In this document: positions 9,638 to 20,799 of the stretch, piece after piece
How positions within the stretch are numbered: position 1 is the first letter of the stretch
Layout: every line of letters starts with the position of its first letter
DNA from: Gnetum montanum
Lineage: Eukaryota > Streptophyta > Gnetopsida > Gnetales > Gnetaceae
Assembly (NCBI GenBank): GCA_015680685.1
Contig: MNCI01008366.1
Span: 1,155,145-1,219,144 of the forward strand
DNA length: 64,000 nt
Direction: 5' to 3'
Position numbers and translations under genes: made by a program
Notes under the pieces: model-generated
Seen by the model: the letters and a program-made list of their open reading frames with translations, nothing else
What the model was told of the DNA's origin: nothing
Database searches by the model: none

Positions 9638-12030
9638 ATGTCTTCTTCTTCTCACAAGCACGAAGATACCAAACCACCAATTCCATAAGAGTGCAAGGTG
9701 CTATATACTCATCCAAATGAGTTTGTATCAAACTTCACCTTCATCCTATATCAGGATGAATAACTGCAATGGTGTGATATAGAGAGCAACATCAGCTTGC
9801 CCCCCAATAGATTCATGCCCGAGATGCTATTTAAAACCCTTAAGAAGTTGGGCATAGTAGATCTTCACGAAGAGTACGTTGTGGATGGATATGACACATG
9901 AAAATACTATCCCACTGAAACACAACACAAACAAGATTGATGTCAGGAGAAACTCCATGAGGCTACAAAGGGAAAACATTATACTAACCCCTTGTTCCTA
10001 CTAGATCAAGATGACAATGAGGATTCTCCCTTTGAATGTTCTCGACATGAAGATTCTCCACCCCTTGATAAATTAGGTTTAGGAAAAATTAATAGCCAAG
10101 GTAGGGACTCGGGCAAGCATCAAAATAGTAAGGGATCTAAGGATGGTGATTGTAATAAGTGTAAGAGTGGTGGTAGACACCATAGTGGCAGTGGAAGTCC
10201 ACCTTCTTCTTCATCCTCTTCATCCAATTCTGAACATTCCTCTTCATCTAATAATTCTTATGGAAGCCACCATTGAAACAATTGTGATGAAGGTGATCAG
10301 CCAAATAACAATGGTTGTGAAGGCCACCAAAATTGAAGGGGTGGCAGATACCATCATCAGCATCATTGATGTAGTGATGATGATGAACCTCTATTAGTGA
10401 CTCAAAGTATGCTCAACATTGCAGAGGCAGTGAAAATCCCAACCAGGCACTTGAAAGATAGTTGCATCAAGTGCTTAGACATGAATAATATCCTAAGATT
10501 TGAGGGGGATACAACTCTAATTTGTAGACACATCTACAAGCTTTCCATGATGCTTATGCCTTATAGAACATAGAAAATGAGTGGTAGAAACTCAAGCTTT
10601 TTCCAAGGACACTCATCAAGGAAGCTAAAAGTTGATACCGATCTTTGGAGCCAAAATCTATTGGTAGATGGAGTACTATGTTGGAGTTGTTTAATGAAAA
10701 ATACTAAATGTAGTCGAGAGTGTCTAATCTGAGAAGGAAAATCTAAGGCTAGAAATAGGGAACACATGAACCCTTGGATGCTACCATGGGTTGATATTAT
10801 TCACTCTTACACGGATGCCTTGACCATGGTTATTCTTAGAGGGAACAAATTTGCCACATCATAAATGGGCTCAGAATAGAAACAAGAAGAACTCTTGGGG
10901 TGTATGCCCAAGGAAGATTATTTGAACTAAGAGCTCATCAGATCCAAAGGCTAATTGAGTATGTAGCAAAAGAAGAAAGAGAGCTATGAAAAAGAGAAAG
11001 TGCTAAAGAGTATAATAGGGATCCTTTCATTAGAAAATAAGAGGTTTGATTTTGTAATGAGGAGGAATCACCACTTGATGAAGTGGTGAGTAGGAAGACC
11101 TTGCCCATCCAAAACTCTATTTATGATATTTTAGCCAAGGTTGATAAATTATGGGACTTTTTAGATGAAAAATTTTAAATTGCTTTTAAAATTGCTAAAG
11201 AATCCAAAGAGAAAAATAGTGATCATAATTACAGGAGCAAAAAAGAAGCTAAATGTGCCTACCAAAGAAGTAAGGGCAAAGCTGCTACACTAGAGAAAGT
11301 TATGGAGTTTGACTTTGATGATGAAATTGATTGCGACATTTGTCAATACGAACATCCAAAGGGATGTTACCCTATGGTGTCACATTTACAAGAGTCTAGG
11401 GTATATGCATTGAATCCTTGCTTATCACATAGGTAAGTACCAAGACGATTACCTTATCCTCAAGGCAATCCATGGTAGTTCCACCATCAGCAATAAGCTT
11501 ACTACCTAAGTGGAACTCCTCCACAACCTTATGAACAATATCAACAGTGGTATCAACCATAATCATGGGGAATGCCACCACCAAGGCATCAGTACCATTA
11601 TAGACAACCAGATCCATACAAGTACTACATTATTCAAGATTCACTATTACCCTCTAGAGTACCACCAAACACATTCACCATCTACTCGATGGGAAAACCC
11701 ATATCCATATCTATATCATCCTCTGTATCCCTCTACACATACACCTTTTCCTTCAACCTAATTACCTTCTGATCCATCCATGCAGGGTGAGATTTCTCCA
11801 CAGCCACAACAACGAAATGCTATGAGGGTTGTACACTCACAACCAATTTTTCAGCCAAGTGGTCTAGATAATCAATCAAGGAAAAGACCCTTCTTTTGAC
11901 CCAGTAGTCCTCTTCAACCCTCAAAATATAATCCGGTTGATCGTCTTGCATCTCCAACACCCTCATCCTCTGCATCAAATACCTTTGAGTGCCCTTCAAA
12001 CCAAGTGCCACCTAGGATCTGCATTGTGAT
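9638..12030 (+). pseudogene. gag: E4 gag, degenerate
   Basis: It starts with ATG at 9638 (MSSSSHKHEDTKPP). Domains in order: N-terminal block (YTHPNEFVSNFTFILYQDE, then LPPNRFMPEMLF), a Ser/His/Gly-rich low-complexity linker (10140-10270, with a run of Ser), capsid core (ITEAV-like NIAEAVKIPTRHLKDS at 10420-10460 through MLELFNEKY near 10690), later helical part, zinc knuckle at 11332-11366 (CDICQYEHPKGC), then a Tyr/Gln/Pro-rich tail. Stops replace Gln at 10564-10566 and 10585-10587, where E8 and E1 have Gln. The protein would build the particle and package RNA. Confidence 0.88.
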
Positions 12031-12770
12031 GCTAACTCATGTTTTTTTACTAGATCAAGGCTGGTAATCTTTCTATGAAAAGATTTGATCTAGAAAGTCC
12101 ACTCATTTATCTATAGATCACTAGACATGAGCCATGCAAGGCTCTTCTTGACTTTGGATTTGGAGTTAATCTCATCTCCCATGACATGTACAAGGCCTGG
12201 AACCTACCACCTCTTAAGAAGAGCAACATTCATCTAGAATTAGTAGATCAATGAATTACGGTCCCTCTAGGGTTAGTAGAGGACATTGTGACCATAGTTT
12301 GTGGGTGGTTCTAGCTTGCCAATTTTCTAGTAATCAAGGTGGACAAGTATAAAAATGGCTTCCCCATCATTATGGGAAGGGCTTGGTTAAGCACGGTAGA
12401 CACACAAATGGGCATAAGGGACCTATCTTTAGAAATATCCAAGGAAAATGGATTGGGAAAGATTGAGAAGAAGTGTATTCCATGCATCACATATAGTGAT
12501 GACAGGTGTAATTGCATGCAAAACATTTGGTCAATCAAGAGTACAGACATTAAAGCATGTAATTAGTGTGCATACGGAAGTAATATTCAAAGGTTTTTGT
12601 ACATAGCAGCCATAAAACAGGAGGGCACCTAGTGGCTAATAGCTAACTTAGATAGCAACACATTATGCATGGAACCAACTGAGAGCCTAACTTATGCATA
12701 TGTTGAAGGAATGGAAAAAATTAAATAAGTTCATTCTCAACTCTCTGATGAAGATGATGATACCTATTGG
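12031..12770 (+). pseudogene. E4 retropepsin
   Basis: Reads VMLTHVFLLDQG, then ARLLLDFGFGVNLISHDMY, KAWNLPPLKKSNIHLELVD, stop, ITVPLGLVEDIVTIVCGW, then FPIIMGRAWLSTVDTQMGIRD. The block corresponds to the aspartic protease between gag and RT. The catalytic triplet, D-[ST]-G in most retroviruses, here reads DFG. The rest of the fold (hydrophobic-hydrophobic-G near IIMGRAW) is present. At least one stop (near 12252) breaks it. Confidence 0.8.
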
Positions 12771-12776
12771 GGAGAG

Positions 12777-13800
12777 TTGAAAATCCTTGATCACTTCAAG
12801 CAGAAACCCTTAGAGATAAAAATTTTACTAGTTGGAATGGAGTATGCATTTTTAAAGAATGGTAAACCAGTAGTAATTAATGCCAAACTTGCTCTTGAAA
12901 AAAAGGAAAAGTTGTTAAAGGTGGTGAACAAGTGGTCAATAGCCTTTGCTTGGTCATATCCAAAGCTAACAGGAATCAATTCAAGGATATGCCAACATCA
13001 CATTTATAGTGACCTGGCCATGAAGCTTAGAAGGTAGTCATAGAGGCAGTTGAACCCCAAATTGAAGCAAATCATCAAAGAGGAAATTAAGCAACTCCTC
13101 TAGACAAGGTTCATCTATCCAGTAAGTGGGTTAGTCCACTCATAATTGTGCCAAAGAAGAATGAAAAATGGTAGGTCTACATTGACTTCAAGCTGTTGAA
13201 TATGGAAACATTTAAAGATCATTTTCCTTTGACATTTGTTGACCAAGTATTGGACACCATATCTAGGCATTATTATTATAGTTTCTTAGATGGTTATAGC
13301 CAAATCCAAACTACACCACAAGATTAGGCCAAGACAACATTCATGAGTCCTTGGGGAACTTTTGCATATTATAAGATGTCATTTGATCTATGCAATGTCC
13401 CTATAACATTTCAATGCTTGTTCTTTAGTATATTTCAATAGCAGATCGATAGTGGTGTTGAAGTCTTTAAGGATGACTTTTCCACCTATGGAGCTACCTT
13501 TAAGCAAGCCTTGGATCGACTTAAGCAGGTATTGAAGAGATGTGCAGAGAAAAACCTATGGCTTAACTAGCAAAAGAGCCATCTCATGGTCTAAGAAGGC
13601 ATTGTGCTAAGCATTGTGCTAGGGCATCGAATTTCATAGAAAGGAATTGAGGTAGACCTATAAAAAATAAGGGTCATCCAAGAAATAACACATCAACTAG
13701 AGACCATTAAAGATATTTAGTCATTCCTTGGATACATTGGCTACTATCGGTGATTCATAGAGAATTTCACTAAGATCGCAAAGCCGTTGGTAGAGCTTAC
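12777..13800 (+). pseudogene. E4 reverse transcriptase
   Basis: The N-terminal lead-in is open (12777-13037: LEIKILLVGMEYAFLKNG, then KWSIAFAWSYPKLTGI), followed by QLNPKLKQIIKEEIKQLL, a fingers remnant, GYSQIQTTPQD near 13295-13325 and FKDD at 13466-13477 (the Y/F-x-D-D active-site box) in VEVFKDDFSTYG. The later stretch (ITHQLETIKDI, SFLGYIGYYR) is the connection to RNase H. It converts genomic RNA to cDNA. Several stops, including CAG/CAA to TAG/TAA changes, abolish it. Confidence 0.88.
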
Positions 13801-14309
13801 AAAAAAATATGCACCTTTTATTTAGACCAGGAAATGTGAACATGCATTCCAATAGTTAAAAGAAAAACTCATAGGAACACCAATCCTACAAGCACCAGAT
13901 TGATCGAGACCCTTCCATATCATGACGAATGCATCTAACTATGCTTTGGGAGTAGTGCTCATGCAAATGGACGATAAGAAATGTCCATATTACATCCACT
14001 GCATGAGTCAAAGCATTGTTAAATTACACCACCACAGGGAAAGAATTATTGGTAGTTGTGTATGCTTTGGAAAAGTTCAAGCACTATGTGTTAGCTACAA
14101 AGTATTTGTGCATATGGACCATAGTGCAATTCACTTCCTCATGAATAAGCTGATGGTGAACCCTCATGTCATACAGTGGCTTGTGATCTTGTAGGAATTT
14201 CTATCTCACGATGGTAGATCAAAAAGGAACCAAGAATGTGATCATTAACCATATTTCTTGCTTACAATGGAATAATAAAGAGGAAGAAAGCTCACTCTTT
14301 GATTAGTTG
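13801..14309 (+). pseudogene. E4 RNase H
   Basis: It begins with the KPLVELTKK and C-E-H-AFQ connection and RPFHIMTNASNYALGVVLMQMDD (13905-13975), where the usual catalytic Asp of 'FxxxxDAS' is Asn. It continues with HHRERI, YKVFVHMDHSAIHFLMNK (open reading frame 13922-14194). The family removes the RNA strand of the hybrid. Confidence 0.82.
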
Positions 14310-15680
14310 CTAGTAGAACTCCTCTTCACGAGAGCAATAAGTGAACAAACACCTGCAAAGACAATATGATACAATGGCATCCTCACCTATCTTCTCATTC
14401 AGGAGATGCCACAAGACTTGGATTTCAAAAAGAAGCAACAATTTCTTCATTGGGTTAAATATTTCATGGAAATCAATGGACACCTCTACAAGGTGTGTGC
14501 TGATGGAATGATACGTTGGTGTGTCCTTGACAAAGATCAACTGCACGTTCTCTAGGATGCTCATGAAGGACCTTGCAAAGGCCACTATGCAAGGAGATGC
14601 ATGGCCATAAAAACCTTGATGGCATGATACTATTGACCTACAATCTTTGGGGATGCCCACCAGTTTGTCAAGTCTTGTAAATCTTTCCAACGGGACAATG
14701 GGATGATAGCTTGTGTGGAAGGTACTCATAATGGATTCAACCACTAGAACCTTTTCACATATGGGGCATTGACTTCATGGGTCCCATCACACCCATTTCT
14801 AGCATGAAGGCATATATTATAGTAGTAGTCGACTACTACACAAAATGGATAGAAGTAGTAGCTGTTATTGATTATATATCATCCATTGCTGCTAGATTCA
14901 TACAACAAAATATTGTGAATAGGTTTGGGATGCCATGTTCACTAATTTCTAATAATGGAACTCATTTCATAGGTGCCACTTTTAGAAAATTAATGCAATG
15001 CTTAGGGGTTGAACATAAATTAACAACACCTTATCACTCCCAAGCTAATGGTTAAGAAAAGGTAACCAACTAGGAGATCACAAAAATATTAATGTAGACC
15101 ATTAGCAAATATAGGAAGGATTGGAATGCAAAGCTTAACGATGCTCTTTGGGCTTATCGTTCAACTTGGAAACTTCCTATGGGCTATTCTTCCTACTAAT
15201 TAGTGTACAAGAAACTTCCAATGCTCCTAATTCAATCTAAGCTCTATACACTCTCAACAGCTTGTGATCTAAATCTTGACTTAAGCTTAGCATAGAAAGA
15301 AAGATTAACCAACCTAAACATGCTAGATGAGAACTGATTAGTGGCCCTATCCTTGAATGAGGTGAACAAGGCATTCAGTAAACAACGTCATGACCTTAGA
15401 ATTAGGAAAGTAAAACTTCAACTAGGAGATTCGTTTCTCTACTAGAATCCCACACATGTACCCTAAAAGGTGAAATTTCAAACATTGTGGGAGGGACCTT
15501 ATATAATTGATCAAACATTTCCCTCTAGGGTCATGTTGATCTATAAGCTTGAATGCCCAAATAAAAAGCAGTTGGTCAACATTCAACAAGTAAAGCCTTT
15601 CCTCAAACAAAGATGGGCTAGTGCAACTACCACCTTGATAGATGTATAGCCATGTTCCATTTTTTGGATCTACTCCGTCC
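14310..15680 (+). pseudogene. E4 integrase
   Basis: The zinc-binding HHCC region lies at about 14550-14720 (DAHEGPCKGHYARR ... SCKSFQRD, with the second Cys of the CxxC pair lost). The catalytic core at 14765-15055 has GIDFMGPI (first Asp), LISNNGTHFIGA (second Asp changed to Asn) and the HSQANG...VTN region with Glu. The C-terminal part reads LNDALWAYRSTWKLPMGYS, LGDSFLY*NPTHVP, LWEGPYIID, VNIQQVKPFLKQRW. The missing DDE residue and stops make it inactive. No chromodomain is seen after it. Confidence 0.88.
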
Positions 15681-15684
15681 AAAT

Positions 15685-15700
15685 CAGTTGTGGGGGAGAT
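15685..15700 (+). promoter_or_regulatory. E4 post-pol purine box (TTGTGGGGGAGAT)
   Basis: A G-rich purine run directly after integrase. The same box is at 7866-7878 (E3), 31248-31262 (E6) and, inverted, at 44890-44906 (E8), 35083-35096 (E5) and 59397-59408 (E9). Its core recurs immediately before the 3' LTR, so it may act as an additional plus-strand primer. This role is inferred. Confidence 0.65.
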
Positions 15701-16281
15701 AGCCATTTGTGCTAACCATCAATATGGCTTCTCAGTTTTTCTACCTTTCATGTTTTTGAGTTTTACAAATTCTTGATTTTTCAAATTCTTCTACTTTTAC
15801 ACCATCTTTAGTACTTTTGAACTTTCTTGATTATTTTGTACTTTCTTATATATTTTTTTTTCCTTTTTTTTTCAAGCATGATATTTTTTCATTTTTGCTA
15901 ATAAAAATTACTTTATTGTCATAGGACACAATGTTGTTGTTGTTGTTGTTTACTAATGATGGTTTGTGCTTAATGTTGTGATTGTTGATGTCTATTTTCT
16001 ATTTTTAAATTCTGATGTCTAATGTCTTTGACATGGTTTATTTTTCATGGAATAGCCAATGAGTCTACATCATCTGCCCATTTGATAAAACTTTATGGTT
16101 TTCCTTGTTCTGGAAATTTGAAGTCCCTTCCATTAAAAAAAAACTTTTAATTAATTAGTGACCTTGTTAGTTCCACGGAACTTAATACTCTTTGTACTCT
16201 TCTACTTGTTTGAGTGCTTGAGTGTTCTTCATGAACTTCTTACTGTTTCATACCACTCATTGATAGGAAGTCAAATAAAGT
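15701..16281 (+). other. E4 T-rich non-coding stretch after pol
   Basis: Long T/A-rich tract, with a (GTT)n run at 15932-15950 and the 'GAGTCTACATCATCTGCCCA' block at about 16051-16075 whose relatives are at 8200 (E3), 31625 (E6) and 39105 (E7). No coding capacity seen. Confidence 0.6.
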
Positions 16282-16440
16282 CTTTGCATGGTGTGGTTCC
16301 CATTTAAAAAAAAAACAACAATGGAAATTCAAAGCACACCACTTAGGCACAAATAAAGTCCTTGCATGGTGTGATTCCCATTCAAAAAAAAATTTTAAAA
16401 AAAAGGAAAAGAAAAAACCATGGGAATTTAAAGCACACCC
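16282..16440 (+). ncRNA. E4 A-loop hairpin, two tandem copies
   Basis: Each copy is GGTGTG-GTTCCCAT, an A-rich loop, then ATGGGAA-TT-AAAGCACACC, so TTCCCAT pairs with ATGGGAA and GGTGTG with CACACC. Copy one is 16282-16340 and copy two 16361-16440. The same hairpin occurs once in E5, E6, E7 and E9 and three times in E8. The primary sequence of the arms varies while pairing is kept in several copies. Likely an RNA element of the 3' region; the role is unknown. Confidence 0.65.
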
Positions 16441-17775
16441 CTTAAGATAAATAAATGTGTTACAAGCACTGGTTATGGAACTCAAATGACATGCACCTAT
16501 TCCTAAAGGTTGCCTCTAACTAAGGCCTTCTCTCTCACTTCCTATTTCACTTTCTTCCTTTTGTGGAATGGTGGTGGTTTTGTAAAAGCACTCTAGTATC
16601 TTGAGTGAGTGGATCAATCTTAGGGTGGTAAGGCAAAGTCACTAAAAGTGGTTGGTTTTGGTCTAGACTAAGGATGGAACTTTCCAAGTAATTTTAAACA
16701 CAAATTCCACAAGGGACTTCTTATGATCTCAATTCAAAACCCCATTTCACCTTCTCTATCATCCATCCATGCTGCCATAACTCACCTCACTATCGTGTTC
16801 TATGTTATGCTCTATGTCTTGTTTTGATTTGTTGGGGTTCTTAAGTAGATTATTTTGGGTTGGTCCTTAACTTTTTATGAGCATTAATTGACTGTGGGGC
16901 CCACGAACCCCTTAGTTGAGGTTATGCAAGGGCAAAAAGGACATGAACCTACTCTGGGGAGGACCCACTTGCATAGCTCTTGGCTTGATTAGTTAAGGTT
17001 CCTTACCTTTGATATTGCCATAATCCTATCTTTCACATATTCCATTAAATATCCTACTTAGTGCTCCTTAACCTTTTATTTCATTTAACTACTAAATTAT
17101 TTTTTCTCCTTGTTTCCAAATTTATAAGTTTCAACACCCTCTTCTCATGTTTTCATATTATTCTTGGTCCTTTAAGATTTCATTTGATCCTAATTTCATC
17201 CAAAAATTCCTTGTATTTTGAAAGTTTGATCAAAGTCAATAGTAGTCAATAGTGATTAATAGCTGTGTTGACGAGGCCTCATGGACGTAGTGCTTACATC
17301 CTATATATACAATTGAACACTTAGGAATTTTTTATCATTTACTCATAACACATGGGAAGTTTTTGCAATTTTTTAGAGCCCAAAATCTTCCAGAGCTCAT
17401 AACTTCCTAACTGCTTGTCCAAATACTCTATGTTTTGATCTTGCACTTATCGAAGGTAACATCTTTATCATGGGGGCTACAAACCTTAATATTTCAGATG
17501 AAAAATCAATGAAATTTTTTGGAATTTTTCTAACTCCCCCAAAGGGTTAATAACCTTAAGAACATATAAACATTAACTTTTTTTATAGTTAACCCTTCCA
17601 ACAACCCCCAGGATGATTTATTAATGATAATACATAAATAAAATGACAACTGGATTAATTAACTCAGCCATAATCATGACTTAGCCAAAGTGTAACAATC
17701 TTTAAGAGATAAGATATCCTAATTGTTTTAAGGTTACACAATGATTGCGAATCCATGGTTTCATTGTGATTACAA
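16441..17775 (+). other. E4 conserved 3' non-coding region between hairpins and ORF2
   Basis: It contains the CCTCTAACTAAGGCCTTCTC block (about 16513), a 53-nt stem-loop (16923-16975, separate entry) and a GGGGGC purine motif at about 17470, followed by a stretch ('TCATAACTTCCTAACTG', 17397-17413) whose reverse occurs at 25880 in E5 and 57675 in E9. No host gene seen. Confidence 0.6.
16923..16975 (+). ncRNA. E4 53-nt stem-loop TATGCAAG...CTTGCATA
   Basis: An 8-bp terminal stem (TATGCAAG at 16923-16930, CTTGCATA at 16968-16975) encloses a G-rich loop containing GGGGAGGACC. The total length is exactly 53 nt here and in E5, E7, E8 and E9. Confidence 0.62.
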
Positions 17776-20628
17776 ATGGAACCAAAATAGAAATGCTCGT
17801 AGGAAGGTGAACCATCACAATGATGGAAGAAGTAGCCTAAAGCTGGAAGGGGCCAACAAGATCAAGGCCAAGAACTACTAGAGGCAATCCCTACAATAGG
17901 ACCTCTTCATGAGGAACCCGAAGTGGAATATGTCTGATAGATTTTGGAAGAAGAAGTGCCTACAAAACAATCACAATGAGGAGAAGTGCCTAGACCTGTG
18001 CCAAAGCTTGAGGTCACTTCGACTCAAGCCTACCTTGATATCATTAGGTCCTGAGAAGTTCAACAATCTGTTCTCTAAGAGATCAACTTCGGGCAATTTT
18101 TTGAGAAAGCTCCAGAGGATGTCAAAACACAACTACAAGCCTCTCCCATGTAGCCAGTAATCACATCTAGTGGGGAATGGTACATGGGAGAGACATATCT
18201 CTTTTGGAATAGCCAAAGGTTGGGATCTGTTATCAAAATCAAGGATATTCAAGAGTCCTACGTGGCAGAAGCTATTGCACAGGCACTTGGATTGCCTAAT
18301 ACCAGAACACATCTAGTAGAACTATCTATGAAAGGTGATCCTAAGGCCAAGAGGGAGTGGACCCAATGATGCTATGGGATTGATAGTAAGAAGTATGGTG
18401 CGCTCACACCGGTGGAGCAAATTTACTTCAAGATTGTGGCCTATCACCTCAATCCAATGATGAGGCCAAGTAAGGTAACTGCCTTATCTACCAAAACATG
18501 TGCCACTCTAAGTAGGAAATTCCCCATCAACCTTCCATAGCTAATCTACTTAGAGATCGAGTAGCACTTCAAGGAAAAAAAACATGGAAGGAAGACCTTG
18601 CCCTTTCCATGCCTCATCAAGAAATTTTGCAAAAGGGAAAGCATCATTCATTGCTCCAATGATACCATCAGGCATGCTCCTTTGGCCTCATGGTTAAAAA
18701 TTATGAAAGATAAAATACCAATAATGACTAGAAGAGGAGTAGTTGCCACCAGCACCCACTTAGAAAACAACACTAGAGGCCCATGTAGCCATTAAGTGTC
18801 TGCACAAAATCTAAGAGTATCTCTTGAGTGAACAAGAGCAACATGCAAGAATGAATGGGGCAGATCCATCTATGTATCTACCAGCAATGAGTCACCTTCA
18901 TAAGGTGACTCAAACAATTATCCAAATGGATAGGGGTGGTCCATTTTTCTTTGCCCAATGAACATAGTTGCCTATGAGGTCAGATCCCAATGCTTGGGAG
19001 GTGATAGTGTCATTATCACAACACCATTTATTCCTAAAAATATTTGGGAATGCTACCACTTTCTTGATGTAGTTGGAGGAAGGCGAAGAAGCAACTGTCT
19101 TAGTGATGCAGCACCAAGGGTAGGAAACAGTGGTTGAAGTGGTTGCTGATCATGTCACTGAAGCATTGAATGCACCTGCAACATCTATACTAGACGTATC
19201 TGCACTTCAAGACACGTAGATGTTCATAGGCATGATCAACAGAAAGTTAGACACAACCCAACATGAAAAGTATCTAAAACGACTAATGGGAACTGGGTAA
19301 TCAACTCTATATCTCTTTGATCTTTCGGAAGACATCACTATGACCTAGTCAAAGTTGCTAAATGCAAGGGGCAAATGAATTATTCTAGAGGGAAAATTTG
19401 AAATGGCCCAAGAAAAGAACCAATGCTTGGCCATGGAGGTTGCCAAACTGCATGCCCAACTTGTGGATCTTGGAATCCTCAACCCAACAGTAATAAGAGA
19501 TGAAGCTTTCAAATAACTTTAAGAATGATTTTAGAAGGTTGAGGAGGAGGCAATAATGACCATATTCAAATAGTCCATAATTGAACTTGAAACATATTTG
19601 ATTCAGAAGGACTTAAACTAGATGTGCTAGGAGAATGAAACTCTAACCACACAAAATTATTACCTATGAAATCTTGATGCTTAGAAGGATCAAATGTAGG
19701 AATTTATCCATTAATAGTAGGAGAAGTTTGCTAGGGTAAACACTAAACTAAGGAAATTGGATACAAAAAATTGCAATTTGTCAATGGAGAAAGTACACAC
19801 CTTGCCCCAGAAATTTACCATCGAGAGCACTGACTAGAAGAATAAGATCCTCAGGTTTGAAAAAGTAAAAAATCACTACAGAGACTAGGTTGGCCTGCAG
19901 AAGGAAGTTAATGAAAAACACATTCAGATGGTAAAGATGAAACTAGATGAAGCCCTCTAGCAACTCCAATAAGGAGTAGAAATGTCGCAACCCATTGTTG
20001 ATGAAAGCAATGCTTACAACAAAGCGGAGATCTACTTAAAGGATTTACAAATCAAGAAGATGACAGAGTCTATGGAGTTGGCCAATCTCTGTTATGCAAA
20101 CCTAGCAATGTTGACCACTGGACGACTATGGTTAGAGTTGAAAAAATAAGTGGCTAGCTTGTATTTGTTATATGAGGTAGAGTTCAAGCATCACAAAGAT
20201 ACTAAGTAGAATCTTGAGACTGTAAAGAACTTGAAGTTCCCATAGGACAGTTTAAAGACCAATGATCAATCACTGAGAGCCTAGCTAGATGGATGAATGA
20301 TCACCATGAGCTAAAAGACATAGTTAGGATGTTCGACATTGAATGCAAATAGTTCATTGCTTGGTTCATCAACGCTAAGGAGCTATTTCCAACAATCTTG
20401 TGTCCTTGGGATGTGCCCATTTCAACTCACATTGGTGAAGCTTCATGGATGATGCACAATCCCAAGAGTAAGGAGGAGAAAATGAAAGCACTACTAGATG
20501 CTTTCTTCTTCCAACCTGAATTTCTACCAACAATAGGATAGCCATAGCCACCTTAACCACTACCCATGCATGAAACCGGTGAAAGTCCCTTGGAGCCTTA
20601 GGAACCACCATCACTTGGGACCATTTGA
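17776..20628 (+). pseudogene. E4 ORF2: plant-transposon-domain-like plus coiled-coil protein, about 950 codons
   Basis: Start ATG 17776 and stop TGA 20626-20628 lie in the same frame (951 codons) although many stops interrupt it; open pieces at 18184-18369 and 18598-18795 are in that frame. N-terminal part: EWYMGETYLFWNSQ, SYVAEAIAQALGLPNT, YFKIVAYHLNPMMRPSK, FPCLIKKFCKRESIIH. From memory this order (LGLP, then a Pro/Ser/Thr block, then FPxLIxxxCxRxGI) resembles the Pfam 'putative plant transposon protein' family; a profile search is needed. From about 18800 to 20370 the translation is Glu/Lys/Leu/Gln-rich heptad-like coiled coil (KSNELxxEGKLE, MELANLCYANLAMLT). The C-terminus ends EPPSLGTI. 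It lies in the env-like position, but I see no signal peptide or membrane segment. Confidence 0.75.
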
Positions 20629-20799
20629 TCTTCTCCAACAACTTCACAACATCAACGAATATGTTGTCCAGTTTTAATAGTTATGTCATGGTATTCAATT
20701 TTGTGTCTTGAACACCACCATTTTTTGTAATGTATGGATCTGTACACCCAGGCACTCCATTTTTTGTCAAATCAGTTAGTTTGCTTTGTTTAAAGAAAA

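Noticed and set aside
17776-20628. ORF2 as a captured host gene or as a retroviral-type envelope
   Set aside because: Three copies in the same place argue against a chance capture in one element, and no signal peptide, membrane segment or cleavage site is visible. The question stays open pending profile searches.
20375-20647. Minus-strand frame of 90 codons over the ORF2 end
   Set aside because: It is antisense to ORF2, whose C-terminus and stop are conserved in three elements.
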